Assembly: GCA_029245395.1 (NCBI GenBank)
Contig: JAQWPL010000006.1
Location: forward strand, 31,205-95,204
Length of the DNA stretch: 64,000 nucleotides
Reading direction: 5' to 3'
From: Gammaproteobacteria bacterium
GTDB lineage: Bacteria > Pseudomonadota > Gammaproteobacteria > Pseudomonadales > Pseudohongiellaceae
This document shows positions 53,349 to 61,972 of this stretch, one piece after another (the stretch's first letter is position 1; every line of letters starts with the position of its first letter). The position numbers were made by a program, and so were the translations under genes. Below the pieces are notes generated by a model, which saw only the letters and a list, made by a program, of their open reading frames with translations, was not told the DNA's origin and did no database searches.

Positions 53349-53630
53349 TCAGCCTAGGGTCGGGCCTTTATTCACCGGGTATTTAAAATTGGCGTAGACC
53401 ATTGCCGAAAAAGAGACAAGGAATCCAAGTACTGCTCCAAAGTATCCAGAAATCAAAAACGTCTGAATCAGTGCTGACACCAGAAAGCAGGAAAATCCCC
53501 ACAGCCAACCACGGCGTTTTTCATATTCCGCCATGCCACTGATACTCAAACTGAACAGGATTGTTAGCATAAGTCTGTTATATAACATTTCTAAAAACAG
53601 GGATACTGTTAGTAACGCAGCCGTGGGCAT
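53349..53630 (-). CDS. small membrane protein of unknown function
   Basis: Up to 93 residues from ATG 53630, but internal ATGs at 53588, 53570 or 53534 (AEYEKRRGWLWGFS) are also possible, and no strong ribosome site decides. It has two or three hydrophobic helices (LTVSLFLEMLYNRLMLTILFS; LWGFSCFLVSALIQTFLISG; FLVSFSAMVYANF). No motif is recognised. It stands between PCuAC and the divergent yaiI-type gene. Confidence 0.55.
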   Translation of the reverse strand: MPTAALLTVSLFLEMLYNRLMLTILFSLSISGMAEYEKRRGWLWGFSCFLVSALIQTFLISGYFGAVLGFLVSFSAMVYANFKYPVNKGPTLG

Positions 53631-53701
53631 TACAAGAGCAGTAACAAGATCAGAACCAAAATTAAGTAAACTAAGTAGATGGAAAAAAAGGAAAGTCTTT
53701 A

Positions 53702-54142
53702 ATGAATATCTGGGTTGATGCGGATGCCTGTCCTGTTGTTATCAAGGAGATTCTATTCAAGGCAGCAAGGCGTACCAAGGTGCAGCTTACGCTGGTGGCA
53801 AATCAGTCAATGCAAACACCTCCAGATAAAAATATCATTTCAATACAAGTTCCTCAGGGATTTGATGTAGCAGATGATGAAATAGTTAAGCTGGTGGAGG
53901 AGGGTGATCTGGTTATCACCGCCGATATTCCTCTGGCTGCGGAAGTGATAGAAAAAGGTGGGCAGGCACTAAGTCCCAGAGGTGAATTATTTACGCCTAA
54001 CAATATTAAGGGACGTCTGACTATGAGGGATTTTATGGACACAATGCGCAGCAGTGGCGTTCATACTGGTGGGCCGCCTCCGTTGAACAAACAGGATCGT
54101 CAGGCCTTTGCTAATCATCTGGACAGGCTGTTAGCTCAATAG
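53702..54142 (+). CDS. YaiI/YqxD family (UPF0178) protein
   Basis: 146 residues with the fully conserved opening [16 protein letters not shown]. It goes on with [32 protein letters not shown] and [24 protein letters not shown], all diagnostic of UPF0178. The fold is PIN-like and the acidic residues near the start suggest a nuclease, but activity is not established. Cytoplasmic. TAG stop. Confidence 0.93.
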   Translation: MNIWVDADACPVVIKEILFKAARRTKVQLTLVANQSMQTPPDKNIISIQVPQGFDVADDEIVKLVEEGDLVITADIPLAAEVIEKGGQALSPRGELFTPNNIKGRLTMRDFMDTMRSSGVHTGGPPPLNKQDRQAFANHLDRLLAQ

Positions 54143-54155
54143 TTGTTTTATCAAT

Positions 54156-55211
54156 TCAGTTTGACCACACCGGCTTCTCATCGCTGGTAAATTTCTCACC
54201 CATTCCAATCAAATAATGTTCCATGACATAACACAGGCAATCCTGACGTATTACCTTTTCATCCCTGGTCAGCATGGAAGGCATCAGGGATATTTTGTTG
54301 ATTAATTGTCCGTCTTCAATTGCGAACAGGTCATCGGTAATGTCTTTTCCTTCTTCGTCCAGAACCAGAAGCGGTGCGACGACATCCTCACTGATTTTAG
54401 CAAGCGTCGTGCCTGCTGGTATTTCCTCAAAATTTAAAGTCTCAATGCCCTGTATAAAACAGATATCTGCATCACTGTCATCAAATAAGAAAGTCACAGA
54501 GTCTGGAATTTTGATAACCGCCAGACTATGAAACAAAAGCAGCTCATCATCGTTGACCTCACTATCGGGAATACTGTCCATGTTCAGTACTTCATCGACA
54601 AAGCCAGTGGCCAGCTGAATACCGAATTCGTCTCCTACCTTGCCGCACTCCAGAGTGACAGACGGGCATAAATGGGACAGGGCTTTACTTTGCACGCCGC
54701 TGGGACGGACAAAATAAATGACATTGCGGGAAAATTTACGCGCCAGATTCAGGAAAGACGCATGGAGGCGATTGATGCAGGCATAGTGGGGATTAATGCC
54801 AGTATTGTTATGAATATCAATTGAGGCAAACAGGGTCATGCGCGCCAGTTCATTGAGCAGTGCGGCGATCTCAAGGTGAAACTCAGATTCATTGTCAATT
54901 CTTCCTTCCAGCCAGACGCGATTGTAATCCGGTTGATTATCCAGACGGCGTTTGCCTTCACTGGCGGCTTTGACGTTACCGATAAACAAAAGCATGGAAC
55001 GCGGCAGACCACTGTCCTGGTATTTTTTCAGGATGTTTTGGGCAACGACAAGCCTGGTTGGCTCGTTGCCATGTAAAAGCACCGACAGGAACAACGGCAC
55101 TTTGTTCTCGCCTTCCAGGCTGATCAATGTGGTGTCTGGTATCACAGTGATCAGCTCTTCAGGAGAGCATTCCAGTAGTCCGTCAGGGATATGAGTCAGT
55201 CGTTGTAACAT
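54156..55211 (-). CDS. succinylglutamate desuccinylase/aspartoacylase-like amidohydrolase
   Basis: 351 residues of the zinc carboxypeptidase (M14-like) aspartoacylase fold. Zinc ligands are expected in LSVLLHGNEPT (His, Glu) and SIDIHNNTGINP (His); the Arg/Asn region reads DYNRVWLEG and the catalytic Glu is likely in VTLECGKVGDEF. The C-terminal third is beta-rich. It would deacylate an N-acyl amino acid or cleave a gamma-linked amide. Its ATG follows the stop of the upstream ligase-like gene without a gap, so the two are co-translated and likely act on the same compound. Confidence 0.83.
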   Translation of the reverse strand: MLQRLTHIPDGLLECSPEELITVIPDTTLISLEGENKVPLFLSVLLHGNEPTRLVVAQNILKKYQDSGLPRSMLLFIGNVKAASEGKRRLDNQPDYNRVWLEGRIDNESEFHLEIAALLNELARMTLFASIDIHNNTGINPHYACINRLHASFLNLARKFSRNVIYFVRPSGVQSKALSHLCPSVTLECGKVGDEFGIQLATGFVDEVLNMDSIPDSEVNDDELLLFHSLAVIKIPDSVTFLFDDSDADICFIQGIETLNFEEIPAGTTLAKISEDVVAPLLVLDEEGKDITDDLFAIEDGQLINKISLMPSMLTRDEKVIRQDCLCYVMEHYLIGMGEKFTSDEKPVWSN

Positions 55212-56627
55212 TTAGAGTGGCCGCTCGTGTATTGAGGTTTCACTTTGCTGGAGATCGTAATAGCGATTCACCATAGCCGTCATGTCATGCCCGTATTTCG
55301 CGACCCAGCTGCGTTGCCAATTGGCGCCATTCTGACCGTTTTGTGCCCGTTGCCTGATGATGCCTAACCATCCATTAATACTATCCTGAGCCACTCCCAA
55401 TTCGAGAAGTCCCTCGTTGGCAGCCGGGAGCAATTCATCAAGGATCAATTCTCTGACCAGTATTGATTTGCCCCCTATCCAGATCACTGAAGCATTAAGT
55501 CCATAGCGGGCACAGTCGTAAAAATTGGTTTTCGTCTGATCAAAGGGAATTTCATTCGGTAAATCCGGGAACTTCAGAGTCAAGCGGTGGACAAGACCAT
55601 AATAAAAAGCTGCATTGGCAAAGCCGTCACGGATTGTAGGCCCCGATGGAATCACCCGGTGCTCAATGCGCAAATGCGGCTGGTTATCTTTATCAAAATC
55701 AATCAGGGGACGGTTCCAGCGCCAAATAGTGCCATTGTGGAATTTCAGATGGGAAAGCGTTGCCGCTGGGGCATCATTTACCAGTGGAAGTAAGGCGGGG
55801 TAGTCGTGCAGGTTTTCTTCAAAACACTCAAACAGGGATTCTTTGAGATAACCGGAACCAAAACACACGCGACGGTGGTTCGGGTCGCCCACTTCACAAC
55901 TTTGTTCAAACAGGGGAATGCGGGTTTCATCCCACAGATCCTTTCCAAACAGGTAAGGTGAATTGGCTGAGATGGCCAACACTGGCGCCGAGCAGATGAG
56001 AGAGGCATTGAACACATCAACTGCCCGTTCCAGCGGAATCTGGAAATGGACCTGAAAAGACGTAGTGGCTGCTTCAAGCATGACGTCATATTTAAGAATA
56101 TCCAGTTCATCCCGACCACTGATTTGCAGGTGTAAGGGTTCGTAGTTACGCATTTTGAACACCTGCTTGTTTAGCGCTTCATACCGAGACATGTGGGACA
56201 TGTTATCCATACACAAATCACTTTCACGCAGGTGCGGCAGGATGCCAATCAATAATATTTTTTCATTTCGATCAGCAGCCACTTCAGCGCAGCGGCGCCA
56301 GCTTCCAAGGAGTCCTTCGTACATACGCTCCAGGGCATTATTTTTGAGAGCGAGGGGGTCTCCATTCAACTCAAAATTAAAAGTCGCCAGTTCCGGCACC
56401 ACATCGACATCATTCAGACGGGCAAGAAAGGCTTCATTATCCGGCGCGGCATGGTTGGTGTTATCCAGCAGCCAGGCCTCTAGCTCAAAACCTGCACGAT
56501 AACCGCCATGGGCAAAGCTGGACTGATCAAAATGCGCCTTCAGCAGGTCGGTTTCTTCCTACAATTGCTGCTTGAAGCGTTCCATATCCGCTTCAGTAAA
56601 TTCGCTTGATTCTATTTCTTGTCCCAC
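55212..56627 (-). pseudogene. glutamate-cysteine ligase-like (GCS2) protein with TAG at codon 23
   Basis: The full frame is 472 codons from GTG 56627 (AGGTGATAT upstream) to TAA. It has a single TAG at 56561-56559, in ERFKQQL-TAG-EETDLLKAHF. After it the sequence is intact: GGYRAGFELEAWLLD, VPELATFNFELNG, HFQIPLERAVDVFN, RIEHRVIPSGPT. This is the carboxylate-amine ligase (GCS2) fold, which joins glutamate to an amine or Cys using ATP. A shorter product from GTG 56402 would lack the first strand with its ATP-binding residues. CAG or AAG to TAG is a one-base change. It directly precedes the desuccinylase-like gene. Confidence 0.72.
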
Positions 56628-56875
56628 ATATCACCTGATAGTTCGCTGTTCATCCGGGTTGTAGCTAAATCTTCTAGTAACCCTGCCACCAAACTGGAAA
56701 AACTATTAGAACCAGAACAGTCAAATCACTAAAGTAAAACAATTAAAACACATGACCTGATCAGGAAATACCGCGAAAATACTGGTAAAAAACCAGCAGA
56801 ATTAGTAGGATTGCGGCCTTTGAAAATTCGGTTGCGTCCTGCAACATGATTCTTCAGAAATTCTCAAGTTGTTAC

Positions 56876-56950
56876 TGGGGTGTAGCCAAGCGGTAAGGCA
56901 ACGGACTCTGACTCCGTCATGCGTAGGTTCGAATCCTACCACCCCAGCCA
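56876..56950 (+). tRNA. tRNA-Gln (anticodon CTG)
   Basis: A complete cloverleaf can be drawn. The acceptor arms are TGGGGTG and CACCCCA, and the D-arm is GCCAAGCGGTAAGGC. The anticodon arm is ACGGA-CTCTGAC-TCCGT with anticodon CTG, and the T-arm has GTAGG-TTCGAAT-CCTAC. CCA is encoded. CTG reads CAG. The nucleotide sequence agrees with gammaproteobacterial tRNA-Gln. A damaged second copy follows 18 bases later. Confidence 0.93.
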
Positions 56951-56968
56951 CTTTTCAAATTAAATAGT

Positions 56969-57123
56969 TGGATATTCGCCAAGCGGTAAGGCAACGGGCT
57001 CTGACTCCGTCATGCCCGGTTCGAAAGCTGCGTAGCAGCGCAGACGCCTGTTTTGTATGGCGCCCCGAAGGGGAGAGGGTTTTGGCTCAGCCAAAATTCG
57101 AATCAATCCTACCACCCTAGCCA
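56969..57123 (+). pseudogene. degenerate second tRNA-Gln copy with hairpin insertion in the T-arm
   Basis: The D-arm (GCCAAGCGGTAAGGC) and anticodon arm (CTCTGAC loop, CTG) repeat the upstream tRNA almost exactly, but the acceptor arms no longer pair. Between two TTCGAA copies at 57020-57025 and 57097-57102 lies 71 bp of extra DNA with three perfect small hairpins: GCTGC-GTA-GCAGC, CCCC-GAA-GGGG and TTTTGGC-TCA-GCCAAAA. The end (CCTACCACCCTAGCCA) is that of a tRNA. It cannot fold as a normal tRNA. Confidence 0.75.
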
Positions 57124-57151
57124 TTTTCTTAGGGTCCTTACCACTACACAA

Positions 57152-57379
57152 TTAATCAGTAACTACATAAGGATTAAAAATAATCACTTGTGGACAAACG
57201 GTTTCATTACTGTCGAATTGATCGTGTTCCCATTCTTCACCCTCGTCTTCAATGGCATCGGCGCATCGGTACAGGAAAGAGGCTAAATCCCGAAGCGCTT
57301 CCGGCTCTGCTACAAGCGTAGTTTCTGAAAGGAGTTGCAGTTCTGATTCGTCGGTTTGTGCTCGACCAAAAATTTTCAT
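57152..57379 (-). CDS. small conserved-looking protein of unknown function
   Basis: 75 residues, acidic and soluble: KIFGRAQTDESELQLLSETT, EALRDLASFLYRCADAIEDE, WEHDQFDSNETVCPQVIIFNP. The central helix and ending beta strand VIIFN are reminiscent of small Imm32-like immunity proteins, but this is a weak impression. It begins three bases after the GST stop on the same strand and is thus part of the operon. Function unknown. Confidence 0.6.
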   Translation of the reverse strand: MKIFGRAQTDESELQLLSETTLVAEPEALRDLASFLYRCADAIEDEGEEWEHDQFDSNETVCPQVIIFNPYVVTD

Positions 57380-57382
57380 AGT

Positions 57383-58018
57383 TTAAAAATCACTTGTTGG
57401 TGTTTTTGCCATAACACGCGTAAATAAAGGTAAATCAAGAAGGCTGGTTAACCAGTTCCTGATTCCGGGATAGTGGCAATGATCAAACCAGTTTTGATTG
57501 ACCATGGCAAACTGCCGTACAAAAGGAAATATGGCAATATCCGCAAGAGAAATATTTTCTCCCATTAAGTACGCCTTGTTTTGTAAAGCTGTTTCTAGAA
57601 CCAGAAAATATTCACCGCATTTTTCCCGGTAATATTCCTGATTATATTCAGGGTGATGATCTGCATATTTATACTTGTCCAGCCATTCTTTGAACTCTTC
57701 ATCATTCTGAGTAATCAATTGCAAAGCAATCTTTGACTCTGTTTCAGTATATTGAGAGTACCAGCCATCAGGGTCATTAAATTTTAAGGCCCACAACATG
57801 ATATCAAGACTCTCGTCGATGACTTTTTCATCAACAACAAGAACCGGTACCTCTCCTTTCTTTGAAAGGTCCAGCATGGCTTGAGGCTTGTTTTTTAATG
57901 AGACTTCGCGAATCTCTACTTTTATATCCGAATTGGATAAAGCCATTCTCGCCCGGATGGCATAGGGGCAACGGCGAAATGTATAAAGAACAGGTAAAGG
58001 TATTTTTAATCCTTTCAC
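57383..58018 (-). CDS. glutathione S-transferase family protein
   Basis: 211 residues. N-terminal thioredoxin fold (residues 1-80) with FRRCPYAIRARMALSNSD, in which a Cys-Pro-Tyr replaces the usual Ser or Tyr, and KKGEVPVLVVDEKVIDES with the cis-Pro. The C-terminal helical domain has MGENISLADIAIFPFVRQF. The active-site Cys suggests a glutaredoxin-like thiol transferase or dehalogenation type rather than conjugation. It starts nine bases after the prolyl oligopeptidase stop, so it is in that operon. Confidence 0.86.
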   Translation of the reverse strand: MKGLKIPLPVLYTFRRCPYAIRARMALSNSDIKVEIREVSLKNKPQAMLDLSKKGEVPVLVVDEKVIDESLDIMLWALKFNDPDGWYSQYTETESKIALQLITQNDEEFKEWLDKYKYADHHPEYNQEYYREKCGEYFLVLETALQNKAYLMGENISLADIAIFPFVRQFAMVNQNWFDHCHYPGIRNWLTSLLDLPLFTRVMAKTPTSDF

Positions 58019-58027
58019 CCTCTCTAA

Positions 58028-60223
58028 TTACTCCCCGTACTGTTCAGGCAGGTTAAGGCCAGTGTGAAAGCCGATGAAAGTCAGAATGTCAGCAGATTCT
58101 TCGATCTGTTTTTCTGTGGGTTTGCCTGAGCCATGTCCGGCCCTGGTTTCAATGCGAATGATCTTTGGTGCATCACCTGTATCAGCAGCTTGTAGTGCCG
58201 CCATGTATTTAAAAGAATGCCCCGGGACAACCCTGTCATCTGTATCGGCAGTTGTTGCCATGATGGCAGGGTAATCAACGCCACTTTGTATGTTGTGGTA
58301 AGGGGAATACATGAAATTGTTCTGGAAATCTTCTGCGTTCTCAGAGGGTTTGCCGTAATCATCTACCCAGTAACGCCCGGCGGTAAATTTATCAAAACGC
58401 AGCATATCCATGACGCCAACCGCTGGCACTGCAGCAGCAAACAGTTCGGGACGTTGATTGGTCACCGCACCTACCAACAATCCTCCATTTGACCCACCGT
58501 TGATGGCCAATTGTGAAGAGGAAGTGTAGGCCTGGTCAATCAGGTATTCACCGGCGGCGATAAAATCATCAAAGACATTCTGTTTGTTGAGCAGGCGACC
58601 AGCATCGTGCCACTCCTTGCCGTATTCACCTCCGCCACGCAGGTTGGCCACGGCCATCACGCCTCCCATGTCCATCCAGGCAAAAAAGGTATTCGAAAAA
58701 CCGGGGGTGAGGGGAATATCAAACCCACCGTAACCGTATAGCAGCGCAGGCACGCCATCGCCGATGATAAGGTCCTGGCGATGTGCAATGAACATCGGGA
58801 TCATGGTGCCATCCTTGGAGGGGTAGAAGACTTGCTCAACAACAAAATCATCCGGGCTGAAAGTTAAGTCAGGAGCTTTGAAAATCTCTGATGTCCCCGT
58901 TGCCATATCGTAACGATAGATGCTGCCCGGTTCGTTATAGCTGGCGAACGAGTAAAACGTTTCGTTGTTATCAAAATCACCTTCAAAACCGCTCGCCGTG
59001 CCCAGGCCAGGGAAGGCGACGTTGCTCAAAGCAGAGCCGTCGGTATTAAACAGTGACACGGCTGTTTTTACGTCTTGCATATATTCAACTACCAACTTGC
59101 CGCCGACATGGGAGGCGTCGCTGAGTACGTTTTCAGTTTCGGGAACCAGTTCCTGCCAGTTATCCGCTGCGTAATTATCCAGATCAATGGCGACGAGGCG
59201 TTTTCGTGGCGCGTCTGCGTTGGTGATGGCAAACAGTGTCCGCTCTTCAGCGCCAATGAAGATGTAATCATTCTCAAAACCCGTGATGATGAGCTCGGGT
59301 TCACTGTCAGGAACCTGCAGGTCCTTGACTGCAATTTCGTAAGCGGCATCTGTACCAATTGCCAGGCCGATGACCAGGAAGCGCTTGGCGACAACAGAAC
59401 CAAAGATCATGTGTTCGGGATTATCAGGGCGAGCATAAACTAACGTGTCGTCATCCTGAGTATCGCCCAGACGATGGAAATACAGTGCCTGATTAAAATT
59501 CAGGGATTGAAATTCGGCACCAGCTTCCGGTTCCGGAAAGCGTGAATAGTAAAAACCGGAGCCGTCCGGATGCCAGGCCAGGTCAGAAAACTTTACCCAT
59601 TCGATTTCATCTTCAAGCACTTCGCCTGATTCAACATCGAGAACGCGCAGCAGGCGCCAGTCAGTGCCGCCATCCTGGATGGAATACAACACATGATTGC
59701 CGTCCGGGCTTGGAACATAACTGGACAATGCCGTGGCGCCGTCGTCGGACCATGTGTTGGGGTCAATCAGCTGGCGGGGTTCCCCTGTCATACCATTCTG
59801 GACGTAAAGTACAAACTGGTTTTGTAGGCCGCTGTTGCTGCGGTAGAAATACGCGTCATTGCGGCGGGTGGGTAGGGTGAATTTTTCATAGTTCCACAGT
59901 TGGGTGAGACGAGCTTCGATGAGCTCCCGATCTTCCAGGGACGCAAGATATGCCAGGCTGACAGCATTTTCTTCCTCAACCCAGGACGCCACTTCAGGGT
60001 TTACCCTGACATCGTCTTCCAGCCAGCGATAAGGATCAGCGACGGCCGTACCGAAAAAGTTGTCAGTCTGGGCAATGACAGATGTCTGTGGGTAGTCAAG
60101 AATTGGTGCAGACTCAGCTGATGGCTGGATTTGCGCGGTTGATGGCGATGCTGTTTGTTCCTGTGGGCTACAGGCATATATCAGGGGCAGCAATAGAAGT
60201 ATGGCGATAATTTGTCTGAACAT
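58028..60223 (-). CDS. prolyl oligopeptidase family serine peptidase, lipoprotein
   Basis: I start at ATG 60223 (GGAGAG site), giving 731 residues with a lipoprotein signal (IIAILLLLPLIYAC). A seven-bladed propeller (about 90-430) guards an alpha/beta-hydrolase domain. The catalytic residues are Ser in INGGSNGGLLVGA, Asp in TTADTDDRVVPGHS and His in RAGHGSGKPTEKQ. This is family S9A, which cleaves after Pro in peptides. It acts in the periplasm or on the outer membrane. Length and motif order agree with bacterial prolyl oligopeptidases. First gene of an operon with GST. Confidence 0.92.
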   Translation of the reverse strand: MFRQIIAILLLLPLIYACSPQEQTASPSTAQIQPSAESAPILDYPQTSVIAQTDNFFGTAVADPYRWLEDDVRVNPEVASWVEEENAVSLAYLASLEDRELIEARLTQLWNYEKFTLPTRRNDAYFYRSNSGLQNQFVLYVQNGMTGEPRQLIDPNTWSDDGATALSSYVPSPDGNHVLYSIQDGGTDWRLLRVLDVESGEVLEDEIEWVKFSDLAWHPDGSGFYYSRFPEPEAGAEFQSLNFNQALYFHRLGDTQDDDTLVYARPDNPEHMIFGSVVAKRFLVIGLAIGTDAAYEIAVKDLQVPDSEPELIITGFENDYIFIGAEERTLFAITNADAPRKRLVAIDLDNYAADNWQELVPETENVLSDASHVGGKLVVEYMQDVKTAVSLFNTDGSALSNVAFPGLGTASGFEGDFDNNETFYSFASYNEPGSIYRYDMATGTSEIFKAPDLTFSPDDFVVEQVFYPSKDGTMIPMFIAHRQDLIIGDGVPALLYGYGGFDIPLTPGFSNTFFAWMDMGGVMAVANLRGGGEYGKEWHDAGRLLNKQNVFDDFIAAGEYLIDQAYTSSSQLAINGGSNGGLLVGAVTNQRPELFAAAVPAVGVMDMLRFDKFTAGRYWVDDYGKPSENAEDFQNNFMYSPYHNIQSGVDYPAIMATTADTDDRVVPGHSFKYMAALQAADTGDAPKIIRIETRAGHGSGKPTEKQIEESADILTFIGFHTGLNLPEQYGE

Positions 60224-60348
60224 GCTGACTCTCCGAAATAATTTTCCACTCAAGAATAAACAAATGCTGGTGTGTAGTCTAACTAGTGAAATCACTGTAA
60301 GAGTAAACCTGTGACTCTTTTGGTCACTGTTCTGATTTTCTGTCGGTT

Positions 60349-61686
60349 TTAGAACAGGAGGGAGGCCACATAAACCAACAGGGCCGCACTGGTGCCTACC
60401 ACGAGCGTACCCAGCGTATAGACCCGATATCCGGTTTTGACATCAATGCCGGAAAATTGGGTCAAAATCCAAAAACCACTGTCATTGGCATGGGATACGA
60501 CCAGGGCGCCGGCCCCTATGGCAGCAACTACCAGGGCCTTATCAATTTCGGTGGTAAAGCCCATGGCCACCAACAAGGGGGCAACAATGGAAGCGGTGGT
60601 TATCAAGGCAACGGTAGACGAACCTTGTGCTGTTTTTATCGCCGCGCAGATGAAGAAAGGCAGCCAGATGCCAAGATTGGCCCCTGATAACGAATCAGCC
60701 AAGGTATCTGCAATACCGCTATTTTGCAGGATGGCCCCAAAAATACCTCCCGCGCCCGTAATCAAAAGAATGTTGGAGGCATCTGCCAGGGCCTTGCCCA
60801 CCCATCCGGTGGTTGCCAACATTTCTTTGTCCCATTTTCTGGGTAAAAGGAAGGCGAACAACATGCCAATGATCAAGGCTATGATCGGCGAACCGATGAA
60901 CGAAACAAACTTTGCCAGGCCAGAAGGTCCAACGCCTTCAACCAGACTAAATTCCATTAGTGATTTCCCTACGATGAGCAAAATGGGAATCAGAATAGGC
61001 AAAAATGATTTGAAGACACTGGGCGCCTGCTGCATTTTTTCTGCAATAACCTCGTCGGTTATTTCCGGATTCGGATCAATATAAATCCTGGAGGCAATTT
61101 TTTTACAATAAACAATGGCAACTATCAGGGACAACAATCCGATGACGAGTCCTACTATCATCACCAGGCCCAAATCTGCACCGATAATGCCAGCGGCCGC
61201 TATGGGGCCAGGGGTGGGAGGGACCAGTACATGGGTGATTAAAAGACCCAGGAACAAAGCCGTAGAGGTACCTACTATGGAAAGCCCTGCTGCCTTGGTC
61301 AAACTTTTGTTCAAAGGGTTCAGGATGATGAATCCACTGTCGGCAAAAACGGGAATTGAAACGATAAAGCCAACGATACCCATCGCCTCATGTACTCGCT
61401 TTTTCCCGATGATCCGAAGCACCACGTCGGCCAACTTGTAGGCTCCCCCGGAATGCTCCAGGAAGGCCCCGATAATGACGCCTAAAACAATAACAATACC
61501 AATATTGCCCAGGGTGTTCCCAAATCCGCTATTGACCAAACTTACAATGGTGTCCAGGGTCATTCCGGAAAAGAGGGCGAAAAAAATGGCCGCTCCCAGG
61601 AGGGCCAAAAATGGATGCACTTTCCATTTTACGGTCAGTAGAATTATCAGGACTACACTTAATAACAGCAGGATAATATTGAGCAT
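60349..61686 (-). CDS. GntP family permease (gluconate/sugar acid:H+ symporter)
   Basis: 445 residues, 12-14 hydrophobic helices. GntP characters are LLGAAIFFALFSGMTLD, GGAYKLADVVLRIIGKKRVHEA, FILNPLNKSLTKAAG and AIKTAQGSSTVALITTASI, and GALVVSHANDSGFWILTQFSGI near the end (the conserved SHxNDSGFW). Members take up gluconate, glycerate or other sugar acids with protons. Substrate not told. No sugar acid kinase is next to it. Confidence 0.92.
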   Translation of the reverse strand: MLNIILLLLSVVLIILLTVKWKVHPFLALLGAAIFFALFSGMTLDTIVSLVNSGFGNTLGNIGIVIVLGVIIGAFLEHSGGAYKLADVVLRIIGKKRVHEAMGIVGFIVSIPVFADSGFIILNPLNKSLTKAAGLSIVGTSTALFLGLLITHVLVPPTPGPIAAAGIIGADLGLVMIVGLVIGLLSLIVAIVYCKKIASRIYIDPNPEITDEVIAEKMQQAPSVFKSFLPILIPILLIVGKSLMEFSLVEGVGPSGLAKFVSFIGSPIIALIIGMLFAFLLPRKWDKEMLATTGWVGKALADASNILLITGAGGIFGAILQNSGIADTLADSLSGANLGIWLPFFICAAIKTAQGSSTVALITTASIVAPLLVAMGFTTEIDKALVVAAIGAGALVVSHANDSGFWILTQFSGIDVKTGYRVYTLGTLVVGTSAALLVYVASLLF

Positions 61687-61780
61687 GGTTTACCAATTAA
61701 AATTTATGGCTTACAGATAAATCATCTTAAATGAGATTGGCAAGATCCCCAATAACTTAATTAGCTCTTCCAGCTTTGCC

Positions 61781-61864
61781 CGGCGGAGATCGCTTCGCTC
61801 TTCCGCCCTACACCTATATCGAATGTATTGTAGGGCGGAAGAGGGCGCAGCCCGATCTCCGCCG
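61781..61864. repeat. imperfect palindromic intergenic element, TGTAGGGCGGA type
   Basis: CGGCGGAGATC at 61781-61791 with TTCCGCCCTACA at about 61801-61812 faces TGTAGGGCGGAA at 61829-61840 and GATCTCCGCCG near 61854-61864. The arms are nearly complete inverted repeats of about 32 bases, with a small insertion on one side. It lies in the 286-base gap between the divergent gntP-type and arsenate reductase genes. Sequences of this kind occur as multicopy elements in many Proteobacteria. Confidence 0.7.
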
Positions 61865-61972
61865 AGCGAAGCTGTGATCAGAGCAATTTGATTTGCAGGA
61901 ATTGTTTTCTTGCCCAATACTTGCCGGTGCAATATTTTTCTCTGGAAATGTTCTCCTCCGAAATTTTAAACA

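Noticed and set aside
15412..56627. Genome-wide reassignment of TAG to an amino acid
   Set aside because: At least nine intact genes here end in TAG with no plausible extension, so full reassignment is excluded; only suppression, error or decay remain.
56960..57151. 63-codon minus-strand frame over the second tRNA-Gln copy
   Set aside because: It runs across degenerate tRNA and hairpin DNA and has no protein-like pattern.
60437..61084. 215-codon open frame on the plus strand inside the GntP permease gene
   Set aside because: Antisense shadow of a well-supported membrane protein; composition reflects helix codons in reverse.
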